Source of the DNA: Sulfitobacter donghicola DSW-25 = KCTC 12864 = JCM 14565
GTDB lineage: Bacteria > Pseudomonadota > Alphaproteobacteria > Rhodobacterales > Rhodobacteraceae
Reading direction: 5' to 3'
Assembly (NCBI RefSeq): GCF_000622405.1
Contig: NZ_JASF01000005.1
Location: forward strand, 1,178,001 to 1,242,000
DNA length: 64,000 nt
Part shown: in pieces, positions 38,058 to 48,010 of the stretch
Layout: each line of letters begins with the position of its first letter
Numbering within the stretch: the stretch's first letter is position 1
Program-made: the position numbers and the translations under genes
Notes under the pieces: generated by a model
Seen by the model: only the letters and a program-made list of their open reading frames with translations
What the model was told of the DNA's origin: nothing
Database searches by the model: none

Positions 38058-39166
38058 TCATCTTCCCCAAGTTTCGGCGCAGGCCGGTGATGGGCCAGTT
38101 CCGCATTCGAAAACTTAAAGGGGGAATTGATCCCCGGAACGCCATCTAGTTCAATTTGCATCCCCCGCGCTTTGACTTGGGGATCGTTGAACATATCTTC
38201 CATCGAGTTGATGGGGCCGGCGGGCACGTTGTGATCTTCGCAGGCTTGCAACAGATCATCGCTGGTGAATTTACGGGTCGCCGCCTCTAAGCGTGCATTC
38301 ATAGCAGGCCGATTGGCGACGCGATCCGCATTGCTGGCATAGTCTAGATCGTGGGCCATGTCGTCCAATCCCAAGAGAATGCAGAGGCGTTGAAATTGCC
38401 CGTCATTCCCTGTTGCGATGATGAGGTGACCATCAGAGGTTTCGAAAACCTCATAAGGGGTAAGGTTTGGATGCGCGTTACCCAACCGTGTCGGGGCAAT
38501 TCCGGTCGTGAGGTAATTCATCGCCTGATTGCCTGTGATCGCAACGGCGCAATCGAGCAGAGCCATATCAATGTGCTGCCCTACCCCTGTGGTTTGGCGC
38601 TGGTGAACTGCTGCCAGAATGGCTGTGGTCGAATAGATGCCAGTAAAGATATCGGTGATAGCCATGCCATGTTTTTGCGGCTGGCGGTCAGGCTCTCCGG
38701 TGATCGACATCAGGCCGGATATGCCTTGAATGATGAAATCATATCCCGCGCGGTGCGTATAAGGGCCCGTTTGGCCAAAGCCCGTGATCGAACAATAGAT
38801 CAGCTTGGGAAATTTATCCTTCAGGCTGTCGTAGTCCATTCCGTATTTCGCCAAGCCACCAGTCTTGAAATTCTCGATCAAGATGTCGGCGTCTTCCAGA
38901 AGGCCAAGCAGCTTTTGCTGCCCCTCAGCCGTTCGCAGATCAACCACAACAGATGCTTTGCCGCGATTAGCCGAGTGAAAATACGCCGCGGATTTATCTT
39001 CGTCTCGCTCAACAAAGGGAGGGCCCCACTGGCGAGTGTCATCGCCAGACGGGCTTTCTACTTTGATCACTTCCGCGCCCAGATCAGAAAGCGTTTGGCC
39101 AGCCCAAGGGCCAGCCAAAACACGGGCCAATTCAATGACCTTTAAACCTTCAAGCGGCGCTGCCAC
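38054..39166 (-). CDS. Class III CoA-transferase (CaiB/BaiF family)
   Basis: This 370-aa enzyme moves CoA between carboxylic acids. The N-terminal part [34 protein letters not shown] and [22 protein letters not shown] are hallmark family segments. The catalytic aspartate is Asp172 in [12 protein letters not shown]. The start is GTG at 39166, and its G is the last base of the dsbA-like TAG stop (TAGTG), so the two genes are coupled, an unusual pairing. Substrate unknown. Confidence 0.9.
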   Translation of the reverse strand: MAAPLEGLKVIELARVLAGPWAGQTLSDLGAEVIKVESPSGDDTRQWGPPFVERDEDKSAAYFHSANRGKASVVVDLRTAEGQQKLLGLLEDADILIENFKTGGLAKYGMDYDSLKDKFPKLIYCSITGFGQTGPYTHRAGYDFIIQGISGLMSITGEPDRQPQKHGMAITDIFTGIYSTTAILAAVHQRQTTGVGQHIDMALLDCAVAITGNQAMNYLTTGIAPTRLGNAHPNLTPYEVFETSDGHLIIATGNDGQFQRLCILLGLDDMAHDLDYASNADRVANRPAMNARLEAATRKFTSDDLLQACEDHNVPAGPINSMEDMFNDPQVKARGMQIELDGVPGINSPFKFSNAELAHHRPAPKLGEDD

Positions 39167-39849
39167 TAGCCCGCCAAAGCGTCGTCGATGATCTTTTTCA
39201 TATCGTTGTAGTTCATGTTTGGTTGCTTTTTGCCATCAATCACAAAGCTGGGCGTGCTGTCGATGCCATCTGCTTCGGCATTTTTCTGATACCACGCAAC
39301 CATCGCCTGCGCCTGTTCACCGTCTTGCAGGCAGGCTTCTAGGGTTTCGGTATCTTGGCCCGACAAACGGCCGATCTTGCGCAGCTCTTCTACGATTGCG
39401 GCAGGATCACCTGCGCGGGTCCATTTGGACTGGTCGCCATAAAGCAGGTCAACGATGCCAAAATACTTTGCCTCACCACCACAGCGTGCCATCAAGGATG
39501 CCCATAGGCCAAAGCGGTCAAAGAAAACTTCGCGATAGACAAAACGCACCTTGCCCGTGTCGATATAGTCAGCCTTGAGCTGCTTAAACACAGTTTGGTG
39601 GAACGTCGCACAGTGCGGGCAGGTGAAGGATGCATATTCGATGATTTCAACGGGCGCATCAGGGCTGCCCATAACCATGTCCTGAATGCCTGATGTGTCG
39701 ATATCAGCGTTTGTACCTTGGGCGTTTGCCGCCCCAGGTAGAGGTGCGTCAGGGAAGGCAACTGTTGTGCTGCTTTTGTTGCTTGTCATGTACCAGCTGC
39801 CAAGGCCAAGCGCGGCGAAAGCGCCAAGGAGGATGTTTCTGCGGTTCAT
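39166..39849 (-). CDS. DsbA-family thiol:disulfide oxidoreductase
   Basis: This 227-aa periplasmic protein has an N-terminal signal or anchor (RRNILLGAFAALGLGSWY) and a thioredoxin-4-type domain with active site CPHC (Cys77 and Cys80) and the cis-proline loop STPSFVIDG. The family makes or isomerises disulfides in exported proteins. In related genomes it sits near mutY and the DUF721 gene, as here. The ATG at 39849 has AGGACC upstream. It is 52 bases after the DUF721 stop and directly coupled to the CoA-transferase. Confidence 0.9.
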   Translation of the reverse strand: MNRRNILLGAFAALGLGSWYMTSNKSSTTVAFPDAPLPGAANAQGTNADIDTSGIQDMVMGSPDAPVEIIEYASFTCPHCATFHQTVFKQLKADYIDTGKVRFVYREVFFDRFGLWASLMARCGGEAKYFGIVDLLYGDQSKWTRAGDPAAIVEELRKIGRLSGQDTETLEACLQDGEQAQAMVAWYQKNAEADGIDSTPSFVIDGKKQPNMNYNDMKKIIDDALAG

Positions 39850-39901
39850 TTCGATAGGTCCTTCGATCAGAGTTCTTAAGGGCTGGCGGTGCTAGGCACG
39901 C

Positions 39902-40408
39902 TCAGCTGTTTTGCTTGTTCAATATGTTTTCGCCCAGACGCGCCAACGCATCGCGAAGCGACTCGTCACCGATATGGGCGGCGTTTTCTTCGGCCTTTAC
40001 GCGCAGGGCTGGATCAGGTGCCTTGGATGCCTTTTTGGGGGCATGTTCAAAGGCCACGCGCCCTTCGGCAAATCCTGTTGCGGCGGTTTGTGTCACGCGG
40101 ACGCGCGCAATAGCGTTATACCCGTAGACGGCATTTACCTTTGCGCGCAGTTGTTCCTTTTGCATCTCTAAGACAGGAGCGTTTGCGCCAGTGGTCAACA
40201 GCGTCAGCGTCGCCCCCATGCCGCCACGCCCATAAGATACCTCAACAGGTCGCGAGATAGAGGCCGCATCATCGCCCACAACCTCGGCCCAATTGGTCAG
40301 CAACCGCGATTGCGCAAACCCGCGGCTTTCCGATGCTTTTCGGATTTTCGCCGTCAGCAGGCTTGCTGTTCGGGCAAATCCTTTTGTGGTGGTGCGACGG
40401 GGTGGCAT
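39902..40408 (-). CDS. DUF721 (DciA-like) protein
   Basis: This 168-aa protein has the DUF721 fold: SRGFAQSRLLTNWAEVVGDDAASISRPVEVSYGRGG followed by LTLLTTGANAPVLEMQKEQLRAKVNAVYG. DciA proteins load or assist the replicative helicase DnaB in many bacteria; whether this alphaproteobacterial member does so is inferred. A basic N-terminus (MPPRRTTTKGF) and alanine-rich tail surround the domain. It is divergent from mutY and precedes the dsbA-like gene. Confidence 0.82.
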   Translation of the reverse strand: MPPRRTTTKGFARTASLLTAKIRKASESRGFAQSRLLTNWAEVVGDDAASISRPVEVSYGRGGMGATLTLLTTGANAPVLEMQKEQLRAKVNAVYGYNAIARVRVTQTAATGFAEGRVAFEHAPKKASKAPDPALRVKAEENAAHIGDESLRDALARLGENILNKQNS

Positions 40409-40535
40409 CAGGTTTGTTTGCTTTCTATTCCTAGCGGTGGCATCACATCTGCTACTGCGCTGTGTGACTCACCTCGTATCATAGCGCAACCTTGCGGCCC
40501 TGCCACTATGGCAATTCAGGATTGGTTCATAAACA

Positions 40536-41591
40536 GTGCGTGAAAAACATAACATGTCTGTAATCCTGCTGGGATGGTATGATGAAAATGCACGAGAAAT
40601 GCCTTGGCGTGTGGCGCCACAGGATCGGATGGCAGGTGTTACACCCGATCCATATGCCGTGTGGCTCAGCGAGATTATGCTGCAGCAAACTACGGTTGTA
40701 ACAGTCAAAGATTACTTTCAGCGTTTTATCGCCCACTGGCCCACGGTATTTGATCTGGCGAATGCCAAAGACGCCGATGTGATGGGCGAATGGGCTGGCC
40801 TTGGCTATTATGCCCGCGCACGGAATTTATTGAAATGCGCACGTACCGTGGTGGCTGATCATGGTGGGATATTCCCCGCAGATCACGACGCGCTTCTCAA
40901 GCTTCCCGGTATCGGCCCCTATACGGCGGCCGCGGTATCGTCGATTGCATTTGACCTGCCCTATGCAGTGTTGGACGGAAATGTTGAACGCGTGCTGGCC
41001 CGCCTGCATAATATCCACACCCCGCTACCAGAGGCCAAGCCAGAACTGCGCGCGCTTGCACAATCCTATACCCCTTCAAACCGAGCCGGTGATTATGCAC
41101 AGGCAATTATGGATTTAGGCGCAACAACATGCACACCCAAATCCCCGTCATGCGGCATCTGCCCTTGGCGTGATCCCTGTATTGCGCGTGAAAAAGGAAC
41201 CATGGCCGACCTTCCCCGCAAGGCTCCGAAAAAGGTAAAGCCAATCCGCCATGGCACCGTGTTTTTAGGCAAGCGAGAAGATGGCGCGTGGCTGTTGGAA
41301 ACGCGACCTGAAAAAGGGCTTCTCGGCGGCATGCTTGGCTGGCCAGGAACAGATTGGGTCGATACCAGCCTCCCCCTTCCAGAGGGGAACGCGCCAGCGG
41401 CTGGCCATTGGGCGGAACAAGCAGGAGAGGTTCGCCACACCTTTACCCATTTCCATTTAATCCTAAAGGTCATGGTTGCTGAGCTACCCAAAGATAGCAC
41501 ACCAAACAGAGGCACGTTCAGATCCCTTTCTGACTTTCGGCCCTCCGATCTGCCTACAGTGATGCGTAAGGCGTTTGATTTAGCGCAATAA
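40536..41591 (+). CDS. mutY: A/G-specific adenine DNA glycosylase MutY
   Basis: MutY removes adenine paired with 8-oxoguanine. The 351-aa protein shows the helix-hairpin-helix LLKLPGIGPYTAAAVSSIAF, the catalytic-glutamate helix SEIMLQQTTV, the catalytic aspartate region AQAIMDLGATTC and a 4Fe-4S loop with Cys199, 206, 209 and 215 (C-x6-C-x2-C-x5-C). A NUDIX-like C-terminal domain for 8-oxoG recognition follows. The GTG at 40536 was kept since related proteins begin a few residues before the WYDENAREMPWR motif; the ATG at 40554 is an alternative and neither has a clear ribosome site. Confidence 0.94.
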   Translation: MREKHNMSVILLGWYDENAREMPWRVAPQDRMAGVTPDPYAVWLSEIMLQQTTVVTVKDYFQRFIAHWPTVFDLANAKDADVMGEWAGLGYYARARNLLKCARTVVADHGGIFPADHDALLKLPGIGPYTAAAVSSIAFDLPYAVLDGNVERVLARLHNIHTPLPEAKPELRALAQSYTPSNRAGDYAQAIMDLGATTCTPKSPSCGICPWRDPCIAREKGTMADLPRKAPKKVKPIRHGTVFLGKREDGAWLLETRPEKGLLGGMLGWPGTDWVDTSLPLPEGNAPAAGHWAEQAGEVRHTFTHFHLILKVMVAELPKDSTPNRGTFRSLSDFRPSDLPTVMRKAFDLAQ

Positions 41592-41606
41592 GGCATCATG
41601 TGATCA

Positions 41607-41634
41607 ATGACATAGTCAAAGCCTCTGCTATGAT
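41607..41634 (+). promoter_or_regulatory. Possible sigma70-type promoter of alkB
   Basis: ATGACA at 41607-41612 and TATGAT at 41629-41634 match -35 and -10 elements at a 16-base spacing, 30 bases before the alkB ATG. This is pattern reading only. Confidence 0.35.
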
Positions 41635-41663
41635 CGTCCCATCAGATAACCAAGGCAAATGAC

Positions 41664-42815
41664 ATGAGCACCTCAACCGACCCTATCCCGCCCTCCGAAC
41701 TTGCCCGACTTAGCCGGGCGTTGCCGTTTTGGATGTCACTTGCTCTGGCTCCCTTGGCATGGGTTGGGGCCTTTTATGGCGGCTGGACGTTGCTCATTGT
41801 GCCTTTGACAACATGGTATTTGTTTACAGCCCTTGATTACGCCTTGGGCCTAAACACTGAAAACGCCGATCTATCAGCCACCGAAGACGATTTTTATTGG
41901 TACAAGATGATCACTCTTATCTGGACTCCGGTCCAGTTTCTGCTGTTGGCCAGCCTTCTTTGGTACGTCCCCCAAGCAGAACACTTAAGTACCCTAGAAA
42001 GCATCGGAGTCTTTTTCGGGATAGGTGTGATTACCGGCACTGTAGGGATCAATTACTCTCACGAGTTGATGCACCAAAAGAGCAAACTAGAACGCAATAT
42101 GGCGGATGTATTGCTGGCGATGGTCCTTTATTCGCATTTCCGTTCTGAGCATCTATTGGTGCATCACCGCTATGTTGGCACGCCACGTGATCCTGTTACC
42201 GCGCGCTATAACGAAGGGTTCCACCGCTTTTATCCTCGGGTCCTTCGCCAATGTTATCAAAGTGCCTTTAAGGCAGAAAAGGACATGCTGGCGCGCAAAA
42301 ACCTACCTTGGAACGACAAAAGCAACCCGTTTTGGCGCTATTGGGGGCTGCAACTGGCCTTTGTTGTCTTCGCTTTGATCTTGGGCGGCTGGGCTGGTTT
42401 GGGGCTATTCCTTTTTCAGGCAGGCACGGCGATCTGGCAGCTAGAATTAGTTAACTATGTCGAACACTATGGGCTGACCCGAAAACATCTGGGTGACGGA
42501 AAATACGAGCACGTTCGCCCCCATCACAGCTGGAACGCGGCCCATAAAGCTTCAAACTGGCTATTGATCAATTTGCAGCGGCACTCGGATCACCATTACA
42601 AACCCGACCGCCGTTTTGTCATTTTGCAAAACTATGCTGCAGATGAGGCGCCACAATTACCCTATGGCTATCCGCTAATGACAATGATGGCCATGGTGCC
42701 CCCTCTTTGGCGGCGCTTCATGAACCCTCGGGTGCGGAAATGGCGGGGTATGTATTACCCCGAGATAACCGATTGGCAGCCCTATAATCGCGCGACAAAC
42801 CCTTTTCCGCGCTAA
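41664..42815 (+). CDS. alkB: Alkane 1-monooxygenase (AlkB-type)
   Basis: This 383-aa membrane-bound di-iron enzyme hydroxylates the end carbon of medium or long alkanes. The histidine boxes are all intact: HELMH at 133-137, HLLVHH at 163-168 and HSDHH at 307-311, plus NYVEHYGL before the third. Six or so hydrophobic helices surround them. The electron partners rubredoxin and rubredoxin reductase, and a regulator, are not adjacent. The gene stands alone behind mutY with its own possible promoter. The ATG follows AAGGCAAATG. Confidence 0.93.
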   Translation: MSTSTDPIPPSELARLSRALPFWMSLALAPLAWVGAFYGGWTLLIVPLTTWYLFTALDYALGLNTENADLSATEDDFYWYKMITLIWTPVQFLLLASLLWYVPQAEHLSTLESIGVFFGIGVITGTVGINYSHELMHQKSKLERNMADVLLAMVLYSHFRSEHLLVHHRYVGTPRDPVTARYNEGFHRFYPRVLRQCYQSAFKAEKDMLARKNLPWNDKSNPFWRYWGLQLAFVVFALILGGWAGLGLFLFQAGTAIWQLELVNYVEHYGLTRKHLGDGKYEHVRPHHSWNAAHKASNWLLINLQRHSDHHYKPDRRFVILQNYAADEAPQLPYGYPLMTMMAMVPPLWRRFMNPRVRKWRGMYYPEITDWQPYNRATNPFPR

Positions 42816-42873
42816 GTGGTTTTTAATCCTTAACTGCCATACAGGCCCTATGTTGAATGGTTAGGGAACTCAT

Positions 42874-43338
42874 ATGCAGCAGGAAAACGTCGGGACAACT
42901 ACATCAAGTGAAATCTGCCTAATCGTCGAAGACAATACAGTGGACCAGCTTATGATGGCGCGTGTCGTTGCACGGTCACAAAAGAGCATGCGGATTCAGA
43001 TTGCACCATCCTTGCAGGCTGCGCGGGGCGCTTTGTCTTCGGGGGCGGTCAGACTGATTTTATTGGACAATGACCTCCCGGATGGTGTCGGGGCGGACTT
43101 TGCGATCGAATTGGCCTCGTACCCACAACTAAAACGAACCCCGATTGTGATGGTTAGTGATTGGCCCACACCCTTTATGTGGGAAAAGGCAGCTGTCGCT
43201 GGCGTAAACTATGTTGTGAGTAAATCCGACTTTAACGCGAGCTATCTGGAAGATGCCCTAAAGGGTCGGGCGGACCATCACAGCCGCATCCGTTACGCCA
43301 GACGCCCCCGCCGCGCCTCAATGCGCAGGGCTTCGTAA
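42874..43338 (+). CDS. Stand-alone receiver-domain protein with an arginine-rich tail
   Basis: This 154-aa protein has one receiver domain: acidic residues Glu19 and Asp20, phospho-acceptor Asp65 in LILLDNDLPDG, Ser95 in VMVSDW, and Lys117 in VVSKSDF. No output domain follows; instead the last 20 residues are strongly basic (SRIRYARRPRRASMRR). Single receivers act as phosphate sinks, shuttles or protein switches; the basic tail could touch nucleic acid or membrane. It lies between alkB and the ccrM terminator, with no kinase beside it. Partner unknown. Confidence 0.85.
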   Translation: MQQENVGTTTSSEICLIVEDNTVDQLMMARVVARSQKSMRIQIAPSLQAARGALSSGAVRLILLDNDLPDGVGADFAIELASYPQLKRTPIVMVSDWPTPFMWEKAAVAGVNYVVSKSDFNASYLEDALKGRADHHSRIRYARRPRRASMRRAS

Positions 43339-43367
43339 TCATAAATTTCAAACAAAGAACAAAAAAA

Positions 43368-43388
43368 GCCCCGCCATAAAGGCGGGGC
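43368..43388 (-). terminator. Rho-independent terminator of ccrM
   Basis: GCCCCGCC at 43368-43375 pairs with 43381-43388 around ATAAA. The minus-strand reading ends in seven T. It lies 77 bases beyond the ccrM stop; the plus-strand side has no T-run. Confidence 0.85.
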
Positions 43389-43464
43389 CAAGGTGAGTGT
43401 CATCATTGCGGTCCTTCAATTGGAAGGCGCAGTGACACTGGCGGTGTTCGAATTTCGGGGTGGA

Positions 43465-45286
<1,822 letters not shown>

Positions 45287-45328
45287 AGGTCTTGGAAATC
45301 GAACTAAAGGCCCGCGTGCAAGAGAAAA

Positions 45329-45354
45329 GGGAGAGACGCCCGAACATCTCTCCC
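45329..45354 (-). terminator. Rho-independent terminator behind the Cys-repeat gene
   Basis: GGGAGAGA at 45329-45336 pairs perfectly with 45347-45354 over a 10-base loop. The minus-strand reading continues into TTTTCTCTT. A second GC-rich hairpin lies at 45363-45389 (8-bp stem, 11-base loop) without a T-run. Confidence 0.75.
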
Positions 45355-45432
45355 CTCCCTACCCCGTGCGGCGGGACATGTCGCACGGGTGTCGGCGCAA
45401 AGGTGGTGATACTCAGCGCGCCGAATTCGGTA

Positions 45433-45948
45433 TTAGCGGCGCGCTAGGGTGTAACCGTTCTGGCGCAGGCATCGCGCACCAAAGCCTGAACGACGGCCAT
45501 CATGGGTGCGAACGCGCTGAGCGCAATTTTGCGGCAGGCGATTCACAAATTTATAATTCTGCTCGAGACACCGGCGCCCAAACATCCGCACCTTCCCATT
45601 GCGGGTGTTGAAACTGCGCAAACATTGCTGAGGCAGGTTTTTACGGTTCACACGCTGAGGCAGCGGACGCGGCGCCGCTCTTTGGCGGGGTTGGGTCTTG
45701 GTGCCGTGGCGGTGCACGCGCGGGGCTGGTTTACTCCGCACCTGTTGCTGATGCGTTTGGCGGCGTTCGTGTTTATCTTTGTTGTTCTCATGAATAAGGG
45801 CCCCAACAACCGCGAGCCCAAAAATAGTTGCCACTGTACGGGCAGTACGGTGGTCATCGGCAACGGCTGGTGTCGCGGTCGCTGCTGTTATAGCCATCAC
45901 GGCAGCTGTGAAAGTGCCTGCAATACGAGTAGGAAGCTGAAAGCGCAT
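45433..45948 (-). CDS. Secreted basic protein with duplicated Cys-x17-Cys motif
   Basis: This 171-aa protein has a signal peptide (cleavage near ATPAVA, residue 30), a basic Pro/Gln/Arg-rich linker, and two similar C-terminal units. Each begins LPQ-x-C and ends RCL-x-QN: Cys109 to Cys127 and Cys142 to Cys160, both with 17 residues between. The units probably form two disulfide-closed loops in the periplasm. Start at ATG 45948 with AGGA upstream. I do not recognise the family; function unknown. It diverges from the next rightward gene. Confidence 0.75.
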   Translation of the reverse strand: MRFQLPTRIAGTFTAAVMAITAATATPAVADDHRTARTVATIFGLAVVGALIHENNKDKHERRQTHQQQVRSKPAPRVHRHGTKTQPRQRAAPRPLPQRVNRKNLPQQCLRSFNTRNGKVRMFGRRCLEQNYKFVNRLPQNCAQRVRTHDGRRSGFGARCLRQNGYTLARR

Positions 45949-46121
45949 CTGATTGATCCTTATACTTTGGGTGCAGCACGTTCGTTTTGTGCAGCGGGAT
46001 GAGATCAATCTGGCTGCGACCCTGTCAGACAGGCAATAACAGCCATTTGTTATCAGATAGCAGCCCGTATAACTGGCTATGGATATTGAATATCAATCCA
46101 GAAAAACGCATCCTGCCTCTT

Positions 46122-46412
46122 ATGAAACACATGCGCTTTCCCCTTTTTGTTACCGTCATGGTCATCCTGTCTGGACCTGCCCATGCTGCGGACTGCTATG
46201 CCGATTATAAGGCTAAACAGGACAACCCGTTGCGGCTACATTATGGCGTGGCCAAAGTTTCAGGCCAATGCACCAAGGCCGCTGCCAAAGCAGAGCTAAA
46301 GAACCGTCTAGGTGCCAATGGCTGGAAGCTGCTGAATGTTGTTTCAGTTTTCGGGCCAGAAGGGCTTGCGCAAAGGAAAAAGAGTGCCGGATCAAACTTC
46401 CTCCGCTTCTGA
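46122..46412 (+). CDS. Small secreted protein of unknown function
   Basis: This 96-aa protein has a signal peptide ending near GPAHAA, then a compact part with DCYADYKAKQDNPLRLHYGV, a second cysteine at SGQCTKAAAK, and a C-terminus WKLLNVVSVFGPEGL. The two cysteines could form one disulfide. Two ATG codons nine bases apart could start it, and neither has a strong ribosome site. The gene ends 29 bases inside the start of the membrane winged-helix gene, so translation may be coupled. Function unknown. Confidence 0.7.
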   Translation: MKHMRFPLFVTVMVILSGPAHAADCYADYKAKQDNPLRLHYGVAKVSGQCTKAAAKAELKNRLGANGWKLLNVVSVFGPEGLAQRKKSAGSNFLRF

Positions 46413-47088
46413 TATACGCCGCAGCGGCGGCCGCTTTGTCATTTTGGGTATCAGCGCAATCGTCGGCCTTTTGGTGATTGGCGCAGTTGTGATGTTTCTG
46501 GCATTACCTGATGCCAATGCGTTTAACGCACGCGTTGAACATATCTTTATCCAGAACGACAATCTGACCTCCCCTGCCGAAATCAAGCTACTGGAGATCC
46601 TAGCGCAGTCAGGCACTGCTTTTTCTGACACGCTAATGAATTACCGCATTCTAATCGGCGTCCTGCTGATTTTTGCCGCCGCCATGTTGATTGCTGCGAT
46701 TATTTTTCTGACCCTGTTGATCACGTTCAACCGTCGCATGGCCCAGATTGAGAGGACAGGCATTCAGGTATCGTCTCTTTTGATCAGCCGCGAAGAAAAC
46801 AAAGTGTACCTGAACAATCTTGGTTTCAAGCTGACCGATGCGGCGATGGAAACGCTGGCCGTTTTGGCAGAGGCCCGCATGGATGATGATGTAATGTCTG
46901 GGTCCGAAATAGAGGCCGTCATTTCGGGGCGTTCTGCAGCGGATTGCGACGAAGCTGCTGGCGCGACACGGATCAAAAGGCTGCGCGATACTTTGGGCAA
47001 CCAAATGGTCAGCGAGCTGCTGGTAAAGAACATCGCGCGGCGCGGTTATATGCTGGCGATTGATAAGGACGTTATCAAGGTTCTTTAA
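46384..47088 (+). CDS. Two-helix membrane protein with a C-terminal OmpR-like winged helix
   Basis: This 234-aa protein has membrane helices at about 18-40 and 88-114, a short basic stretch, and then a cytoplasmic region from residue 149 to 226 like an OmpR-type DNA-binding domain: LTDAAMETLAVLAE, SEIEAVISG, TRIKRLRDTLGN and IARRGYMLAID match its successive helices and wing hairpin. ToxR and CadC have such a domain at the N-terminus; here it follows the helices. GTG at 46384 has AAGGAAAAAG upstream. It overlaps the small secreted-protein gene by 29 bases. Ligand and targets unknown; DNA binding not proven. Confidence 0.75.
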   Translation: MPDQTSSASDIRRSGGRFVILGISAIVGLLVIGAVVMFLALPDANAFNARVEHIFIQNDNLTSPAEIKLLEILAQSGTAFSDTLMNYRILIGVLLIFAAAMLIAAIIFLTLLITFNRRMAQIERTGIQVSSLLISREENKVYLNNLGFKLTDAAMETLAVLAEARMDDDVMSGSEIEAVISGRSAADCDEAAGATRIKRLRDTLGNQMVSELLVKNIARRGYMLAIDKDVIKVL

Positions 47089-47233
47089 GTTTAGCTTTGC
47101 GCATGGCGCGACACTCGCGGGTGTTTTTGCCGCCCGTGTTTAGGGGCGACTGATCGCATGGGAACGGCCCCTCTGGTAAATGCCGACAATCCGGCGCTAC
47201 TGTGCGGCGAACCTACGGAAAAGGAAGCCACCG

Positions 47234-48010
47234 ATGCCAGCCCCAGTGAACATGTTCAAGAAAGCCCTAGCGCAGGGTAACATTCAATTTGGCTGCTGGG
47301 CTGCTTTGGGCAATAGCTTTACCACCGAACTGATGGGCCAAGCGGGTTTTGACTGGCTCGTCCTTGACGGAGAACACGGGCCAAATGATCTGCTCTCTAT
47401 TCTATCTCAGCTACAGGTGATCGAGGGCACCGACACGCATGCCGTTGTCCGCGTTCCCGTTGGCGAAACCTATATGTTGAAACAGGTGTTGGATGCGGGT
47501 GCGCAAACGGTATTGGTGCCAATGGTCGAAAGCGCGGATCAAGCAAGGCAGTTGGTACGTGATGTCACCTACCCTCCGCACGGTGATCGGGGGGTGGGCT
47601 ATGCCCTAACCCGAGCCTCAAAATTCAGCACAATCGAGGATTACGGGAAAACCGCAGATGCAGAGATATGCCTGCTGGTGCAGGTGGAAAACCTAAAGGG
47701 ATTGGCAGCACTGGATGAAATCCTGACAGTTGATGGCGTTGACGGCGTTTTCATCGGCCCTGCAGATTTGGCGGCAGACATGGGGCATATTGGCAATGCC
47801 GATCACCCAGACGTACAAGCCGCCATTATGGAGGCACTGGCACGGATCAGCTCTGCCGGAAAAGCACCCGGCATTCTATCGACCCAAGATGGCATGACCA
47901 ATGACGCCATCGCAGCAGGTGCATTATTTGTCGCTGTAGGCGCAGATGTTTTGTTGCTGGGAAATGCTGCACGCGCCCTAGCAAGCAAATGGCAAGCTAC
48001 CAAAACATGA
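47234..48010 (+). CDS. HpcH/HpaI-family aldolase
   Basis: This 258-aa class II-type aldolase of the HpaI family has GCWAALGNSFTTELMGQAGFDWLVLDGEHGPND, with His and Arg motifs typical of the fold, VLVPMVESADQARQLV, PPHGDRGVGYALTRASKF and GVFIGPADLAADMG. Members split 4-hydroxy-2-oxo acids to pyruvate and an aldehyde. The homoprotocatechuate pathway genes are absent, so the physiological substrate is unknown. The ATG at 47234 follows AAAAGGAAG. The MFS gene starts at its stop codon, suggesting linked uptake of a substrate. Confidence 0.9.
   Translation: MPAPVNMFKKALAQGNIQFGCWAALGNSFTTELMGQAGFDWLVLDGEHGPNDLLSILSQLQVIEGTDTHAVVRVPVGETYMLKQVLDAGAQTVLVPMVESADQARQLVRDVTYPPHGDRGVGYALTRASKFSTIEDYGKTADAEICLLVQVENLKGLAALDEILTVDGVDGVFIGPADLAADMGHIGNADHPDVQAAIMEALARISSAGKAPGILSTQDGMTNDAIAAGALFVAVGADVLLLGNAARALASKWQATKT

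Noticed and set aside
38351..39145. A 264-codon frame opposite the CoA-transferase
   Set aside because: Antisense shadow of a well-supported gene.
42824..42836. TTAATCCTTAA upstream of the lone receiver gene, considered as a CtrA box
   Set aside because: The spacing is three bases, not seven, so it does not fit the CtrA consensus.
45363..45389. GC-rich 8-bp hairpin near the Cys-repeat gene terminator
   Set aside because: No T-run on the minus strand; the hairpin at 45329-45354 is the better terminator.
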